Positions 18,930-28,513 of a DNA stretch of 46,320 nt are shown here, piece by piece. The translations under genes were made by a program, and so were the position numbers. The stretch is from Tubiluchus corallicola (taxonomy: Eukaryota; Priapulida; Priapulimorpha; Priapulimorphida; Tubiluchidae), in contig JAQGDQ010002412.1 of the NCBI GenBank assembly GCA_030141605.1, forward strand, positions 1 to 46,320, read 5' to 3'. The notes beneath the pieces are model-generated. The model was given only the letters and a program-made list of their open reading frames with translations, searched no databases and was not told where the DNA came from. Numbering within the stretch: position 1 is the stretch's first letter; every line of letters begins with the position of its first letter.

Positions 18930-18968
18930 AAGTAATAAGCTATTGCCTTTCAAAGGCAATAGCTTTGC
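18930..18968 (-). terminator. Rho-independent terminator after the ompH pair
   Basis: A perfect 14-bp inverted repeat (18937-18950 and 18952-18965, arms AAGCTATTGCCTTT and its complement) is followed on the minus strand by ATTACTTTTCTTTTTCT. It lies just past the stop of the downstream ompH gene and is the clearest terminator in the window. Confidence 0.85.
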
Positions 18969-18993
18969 TTATTATTAGTTTAAATGTTGCTTT

Positions 18994-19551
18994 TTATTTT
19001 GTTGCGCTATCTTCTTGAATTTCAATTCCTAATTTTTTCAAGACTAATTTAGAGATATCGCCTTTTTCGTCTATATACAATAGTACGGGACTTCCTGCTA
19101 TTTCTGAGTTAAATATGTGTGTGTATTTATGTTCTTCTGATACACTTTTAATGGCATCAGATATTCTGTTATTTAGGGGTTGTATAAGATCTATTTGTTT
19201 TTTCTGAAGAGCTATTTGTGCATTTTTCCTAAACTCTTCTATAGAATTATTTAAGACATTAAGTTCGGCTTCTTTATCTGCCCTAATTTCAGGGATCATA
19301 TTATTTGCATTTTGCTGATAATCTGCATATTTTCTTTGAAAATCAGCAATTTTTTCTTCTAATTGCTTAGATAGTATGTCGTTATGGTCTTGTAACTCTG
19401 ACTCTACCTGTTTTAACTCAGGCATAGCTTCCAAAATAAGTTGAATATTAGTATACCCTAATTTTAATTGCTGCGCTTGTAGTGAAAAGGCACAACAAAT
19501 CATTAACGATGTTAAGATTATTGAAACTACTCTTTTTTTCATTTTTTTCAT
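18994..19551 (-). CDS. OmpH/Skp family periplasmic chaperone (second copy)
   Basis: The 185-residue protein has a signal peptide ending at FSLQAQQ (residue ~27). It then has the OmpH pattern KLGYTNIQLILEAMPELKQ, a long coiled-coil (residues ~45-125) and a closing beta segment. Skp-like proteins hold unfolded outer-membrane proteins in the periplasm. It starts seven bases after the stop of a related gene, forming a tandem pair. bamA, the frequent neighbour, is not here. Confidence 0.88.
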   Translation of the reverse strand: MKKMKKRVVSIILTSLMICCAFSLQAQQLKLGYTNIQLILEAMPELKQVESELQDHNDILSKQLEEKIADFQRKYADYQQNANNMIPEIRADKEAELNVLNNSIEEFRKNAQIALQKKQIDLIQPLNNRISDAIKSVSEEHKYTHIFNSEIAGSPVLLYIDEKGDISKLVLKKLGIEIQEDSATK

Positions 19552-19557
19552 TTTGTT

Positions 19558-20112
19558 TTATGGTTCTACATTTTCTTCTAATAATTCTTCATTACCTTGC
19601 TTTATTTCCAACTCTTCAAGAACAAAGTCGCTATAGTCATGTCGAGGATCTGTGTAAATCATTACAATGTCGCTTGCCTTATCAAAAACAATTTGAAGCC
19701 TTTTTTGCTTTGCTACTTTTTCTACGGAAGCAAACACTTTATCTTGAACAAACTTCATTAGTTCTTCTTTTTTAAGGAAATAAAGCCCATTAATACCAAA
19801 AATTTTTGTATTAAATTCTGCTGCTGCTTTTTCTTTATCTTTTATTTCTTGCATGCGCTCTTCATACATGTCTTCCGTAAGAAGGATCTTTTCGCTATTC
19901 AACTTATTATACATAGCGTCTATTTCTACGTATAATGTTTTCACTTGTCCTTCCCACGTTATTGCAAGTTGTTCTATCATTTGTTGTGCCTCTACATATT
20001 CAGGCATTTGCCTCAAGATATATTCAGAATCTATATATCCGAATTTTTGCGATAGCGCAACAGGAACAAAAACGCACATGCAAAAAAATAACGCAAGAGC
20101 TTGTTTTTGCAT
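19558..20112 (-). CDS. OmpH/Skp family periplasmic chaperone (first copy)
   Basis: The protein (~184 residues) has a signal peptide (MQKQALALFFCMCVFVPVAL) and the OmpH opening QKFGYIDSEYILRQMPEY, followed by a coiled-coil and a basic-acidic tail. The same frame is open to a GTG at 20160, but the ATG at 20112 gives a standard signal peptide and is preferred. It is paralogous to the next gene, with the same Y-x-(D/N)-x-(E/Q)-x-I-L opening. Together they probably supply two Skp subunits. Confidence 0.85.
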   Translation of the reverse strand: MQKQALALFFCMCVFVPVALSQKFGYIDSEYILRQMPEYVEAQQMIEQLAITWEGQVKTLYVEIDAMYNKLNSEKILLTEDMYEERMQEIKDKEKAAAEFNTKIFGINGLYFLKKEELMKFVQDKVFASVEKVAKQKRLQIVFDKASDIVMIYTDPRHDYSDFVLEELEIKQGNEELLEENVEP

Positions 20113-20284
20113 ACAAATATTTTTAATTAATTTTTTATGCTTTATTCTTTTTTCTATCACAAAAACAAAATAGAGAAGAATAATTAATGCAATTTTAATT
20201 ATATTTTTTTATAAACCAAAGAAAACACATTAATTTTTTTAGTTGGTGTTTGCATATTTTCTAATAAAAAACCTCTATGGTGGG

Positions 20285-21722
20285 CTAAGTAAAAAAGTTT
20301 TGATTAAAATTTAGGAGAAACACTTTCTTTTTGGCACGGGTGATGGCTGTATATAGCCATCTTATAAAGTCTTTATTGAGTGATATTTTTTGTATATTTC
20401 CTACGTCAACAAAAACGGTGTCCCATTGTCCTCCTTGGGCTTTATGGCAGGTGAGAGAATAGGCATATTTTACTTGTAAAGCGTTGAAATATTCATTTTC
20501 TTGATAAATATCTTTTATGTTTTGTGGTGTGTTGTCCATTTCACTGTCATCAAGAATGGCTTGATATAGTTTTTTTATTTCATTTTCAGATAGTGCAGGG
20601 GTGTTGCTATGTAATACGGCCTAAAATCACATTAGCAGTAAACGGCATTACTTCTGGGTTGTCTATTAGTTGAAGTTCCAAAGTAGCAAACCGAAACCCA
20701 TATTTTTCTTCTGTGGCTATTATTTTTGTTACTTCAACGAAGTCACCATTGGCAATAAACCCTGAGGGCTGATCGTCAAAAACAGAATAAAAATAGTTGT
20801 TTTTTACTACCATAAGAATGTCGCCCGGCTCTATTTCATTTTCATAAAAAAACATATGATTTCTTATAAGTTTGTTGTATTGCACGGCTTGCCAGTTTGC
20901 TCTACAAATAATTGTAGTGTTTGTAATGCCCTCATTGTCATATGCTTCTTTTATTTTTTCTCCTAATTCATTTTGTTGCAGAGAGAATATGTCTTGATAT
21001 TTACTAGTTTGAAAACAGATTTTAGGTTTTAGGACTGATAACTGCACTCTTAGATTGGTGGCGTTGGCAAGTATTCCAGACGTTTTTGCTTGCCTTAGCA
21101 CTTCTGTTAATTCAATGGAAGTTATGTTTAATTGGTATTTTTTTTGAAGGTATATTTTGTTAACTCCAGGCGAGTTGACATTATTTACAGGGGGGAGTTG
21201 TGCGCTGTCTCCTATTAATAATAGTTTGTTAGTTTGGCTCTCAAAGACATACTTTATTAAATCTTTTAGTAGGGTATGTTTGCCTAGCTCTGCTTTGTCT
21301 GATAGCATGGATGCTTCATCTACAATAAAAACTGTATTCTGATGATAGTTTTTAGACCTTTTAAAATTATATTGTGTGGGTGCTTCTATGCTTGATTCAT
21401 AAATTTTTTTGTGAATGGTAAATGCTGTCCGCTTTGTATAGGAAGTTATTACTTTTGCCGCTCTTCCTGTGGGGGCTAAGAGGACAAACTTATAGTTTAA
21501 CATTGGCAAAGTTTGAATAAGTGCCATAATGATAGAGGTTTTTCCTGTTCCCGCATATCCTTTGATTAGCAATGTGTTTTTGTCTTGTTTATCGTTGATA
21601 AAAACATCTATCAATGCAAATAGTTTGCGCTGTTCGTGAGTAGGAGTGTATGGAAAGTGTTTTTCTAATGTATTTGATATTTTTATTGATTGTAACAAAT
21701 TAGTTGTTTTTTTATTTTTCAC
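20285..21722 (-). CDS. RecD-like ATP-dependent DNA helicase, one-base frameshift
   Basis: This superfamily 1 helicase is about 478 residues when joined. The first frame (21722 to 20607) has the Walker A motif GYAGTGKTSIIMAL (residues ~55-68), the APTGRAAKVI motif, VDEASMLSD (Walker B) and LLIGDSAQLPPV. The C-terminal UvrD_C_2 part (TCHKAQGGQWDTVFVD and WLYTAITRAKKKVFLLN) is in another frame ending at 20285. The switch lies at GGCC (20618-20621), where removing one base gives a continuous VLHSNTPALSENE. It is the last gene of the ftsK-lolA-purM operon. It is a short RecD/Dda-like helicase with no RecBC neighbour. Confidence 0.85.
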
Positions 21723-21742
21723 GAAAAAGTATCATATAAAAA

Positions 21743-22915
21743 TTAAGAGTATTCAAATTTTCCAAATGGGGATTTAATAGTTAATTTTTTTCCATTAGAA
21801 TAATTTTTCACATACCCTATAATTTTTGCATCTATGCCAGACTCTTTAATAATACCTATGCATTTTTGTGCTGTATTTTCTGGGAGGTATATTTCCATTC
21901 TATGTCCCATGTTGAACACCTTATACATCTCTTTCCAATGAGTATTGCTGTCTTCTTGAATGAGCTTAAACAGTGGTGGTATTGCAAAAAGGTTGTCTTT
22001 AACAATATGTAAATTGTTAACAAAGTTCAATATTTTAGTTTGAGCCCCTCCACTACAATGAATAATGCCGTGGATTTGGTTTTTTAACTCTTTTACTACT
22101 TTTTTTAGTATGGGAGCGTATGTTCGAGTGGGAGACAAGAGCAGTTTTCCTACATTAAGTGGAATGTTGTCTATCTTATCATCTATTGATTTTTTTCCTA
22201 CATACACCAAATTTGAGGGAATAAGAGGGTCAAAACTTTCTGGATATTTTTGTGCATATTTTTTATCAAGCACATCATGCCGAGCCGAAGTCAGTCCATT
22301 GCTTCCTATTCCGCTATTGTACTCTGTTTCGTGTTTAGCTTGCCCAAATGATGCTAAGCCTACAATAACATCTCCAGAGGTAATATTTTCAGTTGTAATA
22401 ACATCCTCTTTTTTCATTCTTATCGTTACGGTGCTATCCACTACTACAGTTCTAACAGTGTCTCCAACATCTGCCGTTTCTCCGCCAGTAGTTATAACAT
22501 TTATGTCATGGTTTCGTAGCATTTCTAACACTTCTTCTGTGCCATTAATGATAGCAGCAACAACCTCTTTACTTATTAAGTTTTTATTTCTTCCTATCGT
22601 AGATGAAAAGAGTATATTATCAAATGCGCCTACGCAGGCTAAGTCGTCTATATTCATTACAATAGAGTCTTGTGCTATGCCTTTCCATACAGACAAATCA
22701 TTTTTTTCTTTCCAATAGATATAGGCTAACGATGATTTTGTGCCAGCACCATCGGCATGCATTACATTGCAATATTTTGGGTCACCTCCTAAAATGTCTG
22801 GAACAACTTTACAAAAGGCGTTGGGAAATATACCTTTATCTATTTTTTTTATTGCCTCGTGCACGTCTTCCTTTTTGGCTGAAACCCCTCTGTCATTATA
22901 TCTATCTTGTTCCAT
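21743..22915 (-). CDS. purM: Phosphoribosylformylglycinamidine cyclo-ligase (AIR synthase)
   Basis: PurM closes the imidazole ring in purine synthesis. The 390-residue protein begins RYNDRGVSAKK and carries MHADGAGTKSSLAYIYWKE, the metal-binding NIDDLACVGAF, TTGGETADVGDTVRT and the Gly-rich SGDVIVGLASFGQA. The longer insert-rich form near 390 residues is the usual Bacteroidota type. It lies 14 bases after lolA and 20 bases before the helicase gene in the ftsK operon. Confidence 0.93.
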   Translation of the reverse strand: MEQDRYNDRGVSAKKEDVHEAIKKIDKGIFPNAFCKVVPDILGGDPKYCNVMHADGAGTKSSLAYIYWKEKNDLSVWKGIAQDSIVMNIDDLACVGAFDNILFSSTIGRNKNLISKEVVAAIINGTEEVLEMLRNHDINVITTGGETADVGDTVRTVVVDSTVTIRMKKEDVITTENITSGDVIVGLASFGQAKHETEYNSGIGSNGLTSARHDVLDKKYAQKYPESFDPLIPSNLVYVGKKSIDDKIDNIPLNVGKLLLSPTRTYAPILKKVVKELKNQIHGIIHCSGGAQTKILNFVNNLHIVKDNLFAIPPLFKLIQEDSNTHWKEMYKVFNMGHRMEIYLPENTAQKCIGIIKESGIDAKIIGYVKNYSNGKKLTIKSPFGKFEYS

Positions 22916-22929
22916 AAATTTGCTAACTT

Positions 22930-23589
22930 TTATCTTAAATCTATTACTTCAACGCCAGCATGTTTTGACTCATCAAACTCGAAAAAAGAGTCTGATAAGA
23001 TAATGTTAGGTGTGAAACTTTTGATGTGATAAGAGTAAACATTGTTTGAATTGTCATAAATTTCCCAATGGGTAATGTAAAGAGTGTTCTTATCTATTTG
23101 AAAAATAATTTTTTCAAGGGGTGGGTTTTTATGAATGCTTTCATCAGGCGTCAGTTCTATTGTCCAATAGTGCTTATTTTGCTCTGTTTTGTCGGGAAGC
23201 TTCTTACTCTTATATCCTTGAGTGTATATGGAGAATATTTTTGTAAGATTTAAGTCCTCACTATCAGGATTGTGTGTGTCTATGTTTACTTCATTGACCT
23301 CTTTTAAGTATGTCCAAATGGTGGTTCCATTGTTATATATTTCTTGTTCGTCTAATATTAACTTATATTTATCTTTTCTAACATAAATTTCTCCTGAAAA
23401 CTCTTCTTTTATGCTCTCTTTTACATTTTTTAATTCATTAGAAAACGTAACTTTGAATGAAGCGAATGATTGATATTTATCACTGACTTTTTCTATTATA
23501 GATGTCGCTTTGCTCTCATTATTTGATTGAGCAAATAGAGCGCTACAAGTAAAAACAGATAATATAGTGATAATGTATAATTTTTTCAT
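22930..23589 (-). CDS. lolA: Outer-membrane lipoprotein carrier LolA
   Basis: The 219-residue protein has a signal peptide ending at ALFAQS (residue ~21). It then shows the LolA fold pattern: KYQSFASFKVTFSNELKN, FSGEIYVRKDKYKLI, and the NNGTTIWTYLKEVNEV strand. LolA carries lipoproteins across the periplasm. Placement directly after ftsK is a conserved arrangement in Bacteroidota. The ATG lies 32 bases after the ftsK stop. Confidence 0.9.
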   Translation of the reverse strand: MKKLYIITILSVFTCSALFAQSNNESKATSIIEKVSDKYQSFASFKVTFSNELKNVKESIKEEFSGEIYVRKDKYKLILDEQEIYNNGTTIWTYLKEVNEVNIDTHNPDSEDLNLTKIFSIYTQGYKSKKLPDKTEQNKHYWTIELTPDESIHKNPPLEKIIFQIDKNTLYITHWEIYDNSNNVYSYHIKSFTPNIILSDSFFEFDESKHAGVEVIDLR

Positions 23590-23621
23590 AGCGATATTTT
23601 TTGTTATGTTACAACTGCAAA

Positions 23622-25982
23622 CTACTTTAGCTCTTGCAAAAACTGTTCCAATTGATATTCATTAGATATCAACACCTCTCGGGCTTTGCTGCCTTCAAAG
23701 GCACCTACGATGCCGGCTTGCTCCAATTGATCCATTAACCGTCCAGCCCTATTGTATCCTAGTTTTAATTTTCTTTGAATTAACGATGTGCTTCCTTGTT
23801 GATGCCGCACGATTATTCTAGCAGCCTCCTCGAACAATTCATCTCTTTCCTGCAAGCTGTCACCCGAAAGAAAATTATTTGATTCTTCTACATATTCGGG
23901 TAGCATGTAAGCAGATGCGTATCCTTGTTGATTGCTTATAAACTCACATAAACTATCTACTTCTGATGTGTCTATGAAGGGGCATTGTAGGCGTATCATT
24001 TCAGAACCAAAAGAGAACAACATATCTCCTGCTCCCACTAATTGTTCTGATCCGCCTGCATCTAATATCGTTCGGGAGTCTATGTTGGAGGTTACCCTAA
24101 ATGATAGGCGAGCGGGGAAATTCGCTTTTATCAAACCTGTAATTACCTTTACAGAAGGACGTTGTGTTGCCAATACTAAGTGTATACCCACTGCCCTAGC
24201 TACTGCGGCTAATCGCGATATTGGTGCTTCTAGTTCTTTGCCTGTAGTTACCATCAAATCGGCATATTCATCTATTACTAATACTATATAAGGCATGAAT
24301 TTGTGGCCTTTTAATGGGTTAAGTCTACGCTGTGTAAACTTAACATTATACTCTTTTAAATTTCTGCAACCAGCTTCTTTTAATAACAATAGGCGGTTAT
24401 CCATTTCAATGCACAAGGAATTTAATGTATATATTACTTGTTTTGTATCTGTAATAATTGCCTCATTATTGTTAGGTATTTTTGCTAAAAAATGTTTCTC
24501 TATTTTGTCATATAGCGTGAGTTCTACTCTCTTGGGATCTACAAGCACAAATTTTAGTTGCGAAGGGTGTTTTTTGAACATCAAAGAAGCCAATAAAACA
24601 TTAAGCCCGACTGACTTTCCTTGTCCTGTCGCTCCTGCCATAAGCAGGTGAGGCATTTTAGTAAGGTCTACTATATAAATCTCATTTGCAATGCTTTTAC
24701 CTAACAATACGGGCAGCTCGCATTGAGTATTTTGGAACTTTTCACTACTAAATGCTGACCTTAACCCTATAATTTCCCTGTTTTTGTTCGGAACTTCAAT
24801 ACCTATGGTGCCTTTTCCCGGAATAGGAGCGATAATTCGTATACCTAATGCTGCTAAGTTTAGTGCAATATCATCTTCAAGATTCTTTATTCTTGAAATC
24901 TTAACACCAGCTTCTGGCACTATTTCATATAGCGTAACAGTTGGGCCTATGGTAGCTCTTATGCTGCTGATATTTATTTTAAAGTTGGTTAGTGTTGTGA
25001 TGATTTTATCTTTGTTTTGCTCCAGTTCTTCTTTTGTAACGTGAAAACTGGACTTTCTTTCGCTTAAAATGTGAAGCTCTGGATATTGATACGAAGATAG
25101 GTCCAAGGTAGGATCATACACTTCTATATTTTCTTCAACAATATCACTTCGTTTTTCTCCTTCCTCTTTTATCTCTTCTTTTTCTTGTGTGGCATTGTTA
25201 TACATTGCCAAATTGTTTTCATCTATCAACAGGTTTATTTTGTTCTTATCAGTAGAAGAGGGAGGGGAAGGGGGAGCAGAAATTTCTTCTGTATCATTGG
25301 CCAAGCCTACGTCTTCCAATGCATTGGGTGTTCTTGTATTTGTCTTTTGTTCTGGCTCTGGTTTTAGAGTTGTGTATTTTTCTTTTTTTATCCGCAAAAC
25401 AAAATAAATAAGTAGAGCAAATATCAATACTAATATAGAGCCACCCCCAAAAAGAGTATCAAGAAAATAGGCTGCTTCATAGCCGAATAACCCTGATATA
25501 ATAGTTAACTTAGACCATCCTTCAGGGTTAAAAGATAAATAACCCAAAAATAGAGTTCCCCAAACAGAAAAAAATATTGCATCAGGGAAAAATTGATATA
25601 TAGGTTTTATTTTCTCAGAAGGAAATAGTATTCTATAGCCAATTAAAAATAAGAGTATTGGGATTATAAAAGCGGTGATACCAAAGCTTCGATATATTAA
25701 CCAGTCGGACAAATAAGCTCCTGTTAAGCCAAACCAATTGTGTGTTTCTTGCTTTATTGCTTTCAGTGGCGTTTCACTAATGTTTTCTACAAGGGCTTGA
25801 TCTGCAAAACCTGTAAAAAGATATGACATAAAAGAGAAGAATAATAGAATGGCAACTAAAACAAGAAAAACACCAGTAATATATTGTGCTTTGGAGTTTT
25901 TTAAAAAATTAATTTTCACCTCTTTCTTTAAGTGAACTTTGTTTTTCAGTAAGTGATTCTTTTTTAAGGTGTTTTGTGCCAT
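23622..25982 (-). CDS. ftsK: DNA translocase FtsK
   Basis: FtsK pumps DNA at the septum and helps chromosome dimer resolution. From ATG 25982 the product is 786 residues. It has four membrane helices in the first ~190 residues, an acidic linker, the alpha/beta motor with Walker A (GATGQGKSVGLN) and Walker B (YIVLVIDEYADLM), LATQRPSVKVITGLIKAN, and a C-terminal gamma winged helix (RKLKLGYNRAGRLMDQLE) that binds KOPS-type sites. A further 13 in-frame codons reach a start at 26021, but MAQNTLKKN is the more natural opening. It is the first gene of the ftsK-lolA-purM-helicase unit. Confidence 0.95.
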   Translation of the reverse strand: MAQNTLKKNHLLKNKVHLKKEVKINFLKNSKAQYITGVFLVLVAILLFFSFMSYLFTGFADQALVENISETPLKAIKQETHNWFGLTGAYLSDWLIYRSFGITAFIIPILLFLIGYRILFPSEKIKPIYQFFPDAIFFSVWGTLFLGYLSFNPEGWSKLTIISGLFGYEAAYFLDTLFGGGSILVLIFALLIYFVLRIKKEKYTTLKPEPEQKTNTRTPNALEDVGLANDTEEISAPPSPPSSTDKNKINLLIDENNLAMYNNATQEKEEIKEEGEKRSDIVEENIEVYDPTLDLSSYQYPELHILSERKSSFHVTKEELEQNKDKIITTLTNFKINISSIRATIGPTVTLYEIVPEAGVKISRIKNLEDDIALNLAALGIRIIAPIPGKGTIGIEVPNKNREIIGLRSAFSSEKFQNTQCELPVLLGKSIANEIYIVDLTKMPHLLMAGATGQGKSVGLNVLLASLMFKKHPSQLKFVLVDPKRVELTLYDKIEKHFLAKIPNNNEAIITDTKQVIYTLNSLCIEMDNRLLLLKEAGCRNLKEYNVKFTQRRLNPLKGHKFMPYIVLVIDEYADLMVTTGKELEAPISRLAAVARAVGIHLVLATQRPSVKVITGLIKANFPARLSFRVTSNIDSRTILDAGGSEQLVGAGDMLFSFGSEMIRLQCPFIDTSEVDSLCEFISNQQGYASAYMLPEYVEESNNFLSGDSLQERDELFEEAARIIVRHQQGSTSLIQRKLKLGYNRAGRLMDQLEQAGIVGAFEGSKAREVLISNEYQLEQFLQELK

Positions 25983-26150
25983 GGGGTAAACCAAATATGT
26001 ATTTACATACAAAGTAAACATTTTTTATAGTTTTTTTTAATGTTAGTAGGTTAATTTTTTTACACACACAAAAAATTAATTACTGTGCTCCTTGACACAA
26101 TTGAGAAAAAAGGTATAAAAACTATGATATTAAAGCACTATTTTAATTGG

Positions 26151-26813
26151 CTACCAGTCTATTATCTGCATGTTTTTGTCTCTCAAATACTCATTTGTTT
26201 GGCTAAAATGTCGGCATCCTAAAAAACCTCTATTGGCAGAAAAAGGAGATGGGTGCGAGGAGGCTAATATATGGTGTTTGCTGGAGTCTATAAAATTGAT
26301 TTTTTGTTGAGCGTAGGCTCCCCAAAGTAAAAAAACAACGTGGTTTTTTTGTTCAGATATAAGCTTTATTACAGCATCTGTAAAGGTTTCCCAACCCTTA
26401 TTTTGGTGCGATCCGGCACTATTTGCTCTTACAGTTAGCGTAGCGTTGAGTAACAAAACGCCTTGTTTTGCCCAGCGTGTTAGGTTGCCAGACTGGGGTA
26501 TATCTTTGCTTAAATCGCTCTTTATTTCTTTGAAAATATTGACTAACGAAGGAGGAAATGGCACGCTATCATTGACAGAAAAACATAGTCCGTTGGCTTG
26601 TCCTTTTCCATGATAGGGATCTTGTCCCAGCACTACTACCTTCAAATCGTCAAAATGACAGTGTTCAAAGGCGTTAAAAATCTCTTTTCCGCGAGGATAA
26701 ATTTTGTGTTGACTATACTCTTCTCTTACGAAAGCTGCCAATTTCTTAAAGTACTCTTTTTCAAATTCCTCTTGCAGTGGTACTTTCCAAGAGGGGGCAA
26801 TTTTTACGTCCAT
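26151..26813 (-). CDS. ung: Uracil-DNA glycosylase
   Basis: Family 1 UDG removes uracil from DNA. The 220-residue protein has the water-activating motif GQDPYHGKGQANGLCFSV (residues ~62-79), PPSLVNIFKEI, LLLNATLTVRANSAGSH, and HPSPFSANRGF with the catalytic His. Length is standard. It has its own promoter match at 26852-26859. Confidence 0.97.
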   Translation of the reverse strand: MDVKIAPSWKVPLQEEFEKEYFKKLAAFVREEYSQHKIYPRGKEIFNAFEHCHFDDLKVVVLGQDPYHGKGQANGLCFSVNDSVPFPPSLVNIFKEIKSDLSKDIPQSGNLTRWAKQGVLLLNATLTVRANSAGSHQNKGWETFTDAVIKLISEQKNHVVFLLWGAYAQQKINFIDSSKHHILASSHPSPFSANRGFLGCRHFSQTNEYLRDKNMQIIDW

Positions 26814-26851
26814 TATTCAATTTTTGATTTGTCAATGTTAAAAAAGCACTT

Positions 26852-26859
26852 CAAATATA
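26852..26859 (-). promoter_or_regulatory. -7 promoter element of ung
   Basis: Minus-strand TATATTTG matches TAnnTTTG, 38 bases upstream of the ung ATG. Confidence 0.5.
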
Positions 26860-27003
26860 AGAAATAAAAATAGGTAAAAAAAGCATCATTGATGTAATTT
26901 TGTTTGGTGTGTTATTCATTTTTGTTGCTACGAAGTTTCTCTTAACAAAATATTTTTTCGTTTTATTAAAACTCTGCTGTAAACAACACTAAAACGTTAA
27001 TAA

Positions 27004-27818
27004 TTAGTAGCTTTCGTTATCATTAGGAAAGTTGGACTGTTTTACATCTTGTATGTAGCGAGTTATTGCGCTGTGTATGATTTGATGCAGGTCGGCATAT
27101 TTTCTTACAAACTTTGGGCAAAACTGATTGTTCATTCCCAACAAATCATTTACCACAAGCACCTGTCCATCAACATGTTTTCCTGCTCCTATGCCTATAA
27201 GTGGTATTTTTAGAGTTTCTGTAACTTGCTTGCTTAGTTTAGCAGGTATTTTTTCTAGCACTACTGCAAAGCACCCTGTTTTTTCTAATAGCACTGCATC
27301 ACTCTTTAACTTTTCTGCTTCCGCATCATCTTTTGCCCGTAGCCCATAGCTACCAAACTGATTGATAGATTGCGGGGTGAGCCCCAAATGCCCCATTACA
27401 GGTATTCCTGCATTAGTTATTTTTTTAATGGCTTTTTTCACTCTTTTTCCTCCTTCTATCTTCACAGAAGCATTGGTTTCTTTTATTATCTTCATACAGC
27501 AGATTGCAACGCTAAGTGTGGGTCTCCTTGATAATAGCCAAAGGGTATATCTACGACTGTTAGAGCTCGCTTTGTTGCTTTTGTCACGGCAGAAGCATGA
27601 TAAATCATTTGGTCAAGGGTAATGGGTAGTGTTGTTTCATTGCCGGCAAACACGTTAGATGCAGAATCACCAACCAAAACAATATCTATAAGTGCTTGGT
27701 CTAAAATTTTTGCAGTTGTATAGTCATATCCTGTAAGCATAGATATTTTTTCGCCCCTCTCTTTCATTGCTTTTATATCCGATACTGTTATTTTGGATAG
27801 TTTTTCAGATTTCATCAT
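27004..27818 (-). CDS. panB: 3-methyl-2-oxobutanoate hydroxymethyltransferase, one-base frameshift
   Basis: PanB makes ketopantoate for pantothenate and CoA. The first 108 residues ([42 protein letters not shown]) run to a TGA at 27492-27494. The rest ([46 protein letters not shown]) begins in another frame at 27495. One extra base near 27495-27497 (GTATG read as GTAATG) yields a 271-residue protein of normal length. The alternative is a true split into two coupled ORFs with an overlapping ATGA, but the break falls inside the TIM barrel, so a frameshift is preferred. It lies 26 bases downstream of the PRTase gene. Confidence 0.88.
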
Positions 27819-27844
27819 TAAGTTTTATTTTCGTTCGTATGATT

Positions 27845-28348
27845 TTAGTATAAATAAACTAAAAAATTATCATTGCTAAATACTACTTCTACATGTTCAT
27901 TCAGTGTTGTCATGAGTTCATACCCTTTATATTTTGCTTTTACAGGAAAGGATGCGTGATTTCTTTCTACTAACACTGCAACTTCCATTTTTTTTACGCT
28001 GGCATCCAAGAAAGGTTTGAAACTATAAACAAAAGTTCTTCCCGTATTGAGCACGTCATCTATTAATATTACTATATTGTTTTCTATTAATTTTGTGTTA
28101 CAATCTAGTGTTATTTTGTTTTTTGCTGGCTTACGTTTGTCTATGCTTAGTTTTGTTATTTTCACGCCAATAGAGGATATGGCGTTTAGTTCTTTTGCTA
28201 TTAGTGTGGCTAATGTCATGCCTTTATCTTCTATCCCAACAAACACTAAGCTTTTCTCTTCATAATTATTTTCGTAGATTTCAAATGCAATGCGTTTGAT
28301 TTTTTGTAAAATCTGTGTGTTGTTGAGTATTATTTTTTTATCTTTCAT
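27845..28348 (-). CDS. PyrR-like phosphoribosyltransferase
   Basis: The 167-residue type I phosphoribosyltransferase has the PRPP-binding loop IVILIDDVLNTGRTF (residues ~92-106), the GIEDKGMTLATLIAKEL substrate region and a VERNHASFPVKAKY segment as in PyrR/hypoxanthine-type enzymes. PyrR proteins bind pyr mRNA and have weak uracil PRTase activity, but no pyr gene or attenuator is visible here. The substrate is undecided. It is cotranscribed with panB by position. Confidence 0.8.
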   Translation of the reverse strand: MKDKKIILNNTQILQKIKRIAFEIYENNYEEKSLVFVGIEDKGMTLATLIAKELNAISSIGVKITKLSIDKRKPAKNKITLDCNTKLIENNIVILIDDVLNTGRTFVYSFKPFLDASVKKMEVAVLVERNHASFPVKAKYKGYELMTTLNEHVEVVFSNDNFLVYLY

Positions 28349-28376
28349 GACATTTTGGTCTTATTAAGGTTGATGG

Positions 28377-28384
28377 CAAAGTTA
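28377..28384 (-). promoter_or_regulatory. -7 promoter element of the PRTase-panB unit
   Basis: Minus-strand TAACTTTG followed by C matches TAnnTTTG, 28 bases upstream of the PRTase ATG. Confidence 0.55.
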
Positions 28385-28488
28385 CTAAAAATAAAGAGTA
28401 AAATGAAAAAAATAATGACTATTGTATAGTGTTTGGTACAAAATGGAGTTTTTGAAAAAGTTAGTGTTTTTTGTTTGATAATATGTTT

Positions 28489-28496
28489 TAATTTTG
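28489..28496 (+). promoter_or_regulatory. -7 promoter element of the alpha/beta hydrolase gene
   Basis: TAATTTTG followed by C matches TAnnTTTG, 17 bases before the ATG at 28514. This supports that ATG over the TTG at 28433. Confidence 0.5.
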
Positions 28497-28513
28497 CTAA
28501 AAAAATTAGTATA

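Noticed and set aside
22065-22718. 217-codon plus-strand frame
   Set aside because: It lies wholly opposite purM, whose motifs are complete; the antisense product has no recognisable features.
25983-26021. Earlier start for ftsK
   Set aside because: The extra 13 residues are hydrophobic and unlike FtsK N-termini, while the ATG at 25982 gives a typical basic opening.
26022-27003. Search of the intergenic gaps around ung for tRNA or small RNA
   Set aside because: The gaps are AT-rich with no cloverleaf or strong stem; only the ung promoter was supported.
27004-27818. panB as two natural genes with an ATGA overlap
   Set aside because: The split falls inside the single TIM barrel of PanB and a one-base change restores normal length. 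Many neighbouring genes show the same kind of break.
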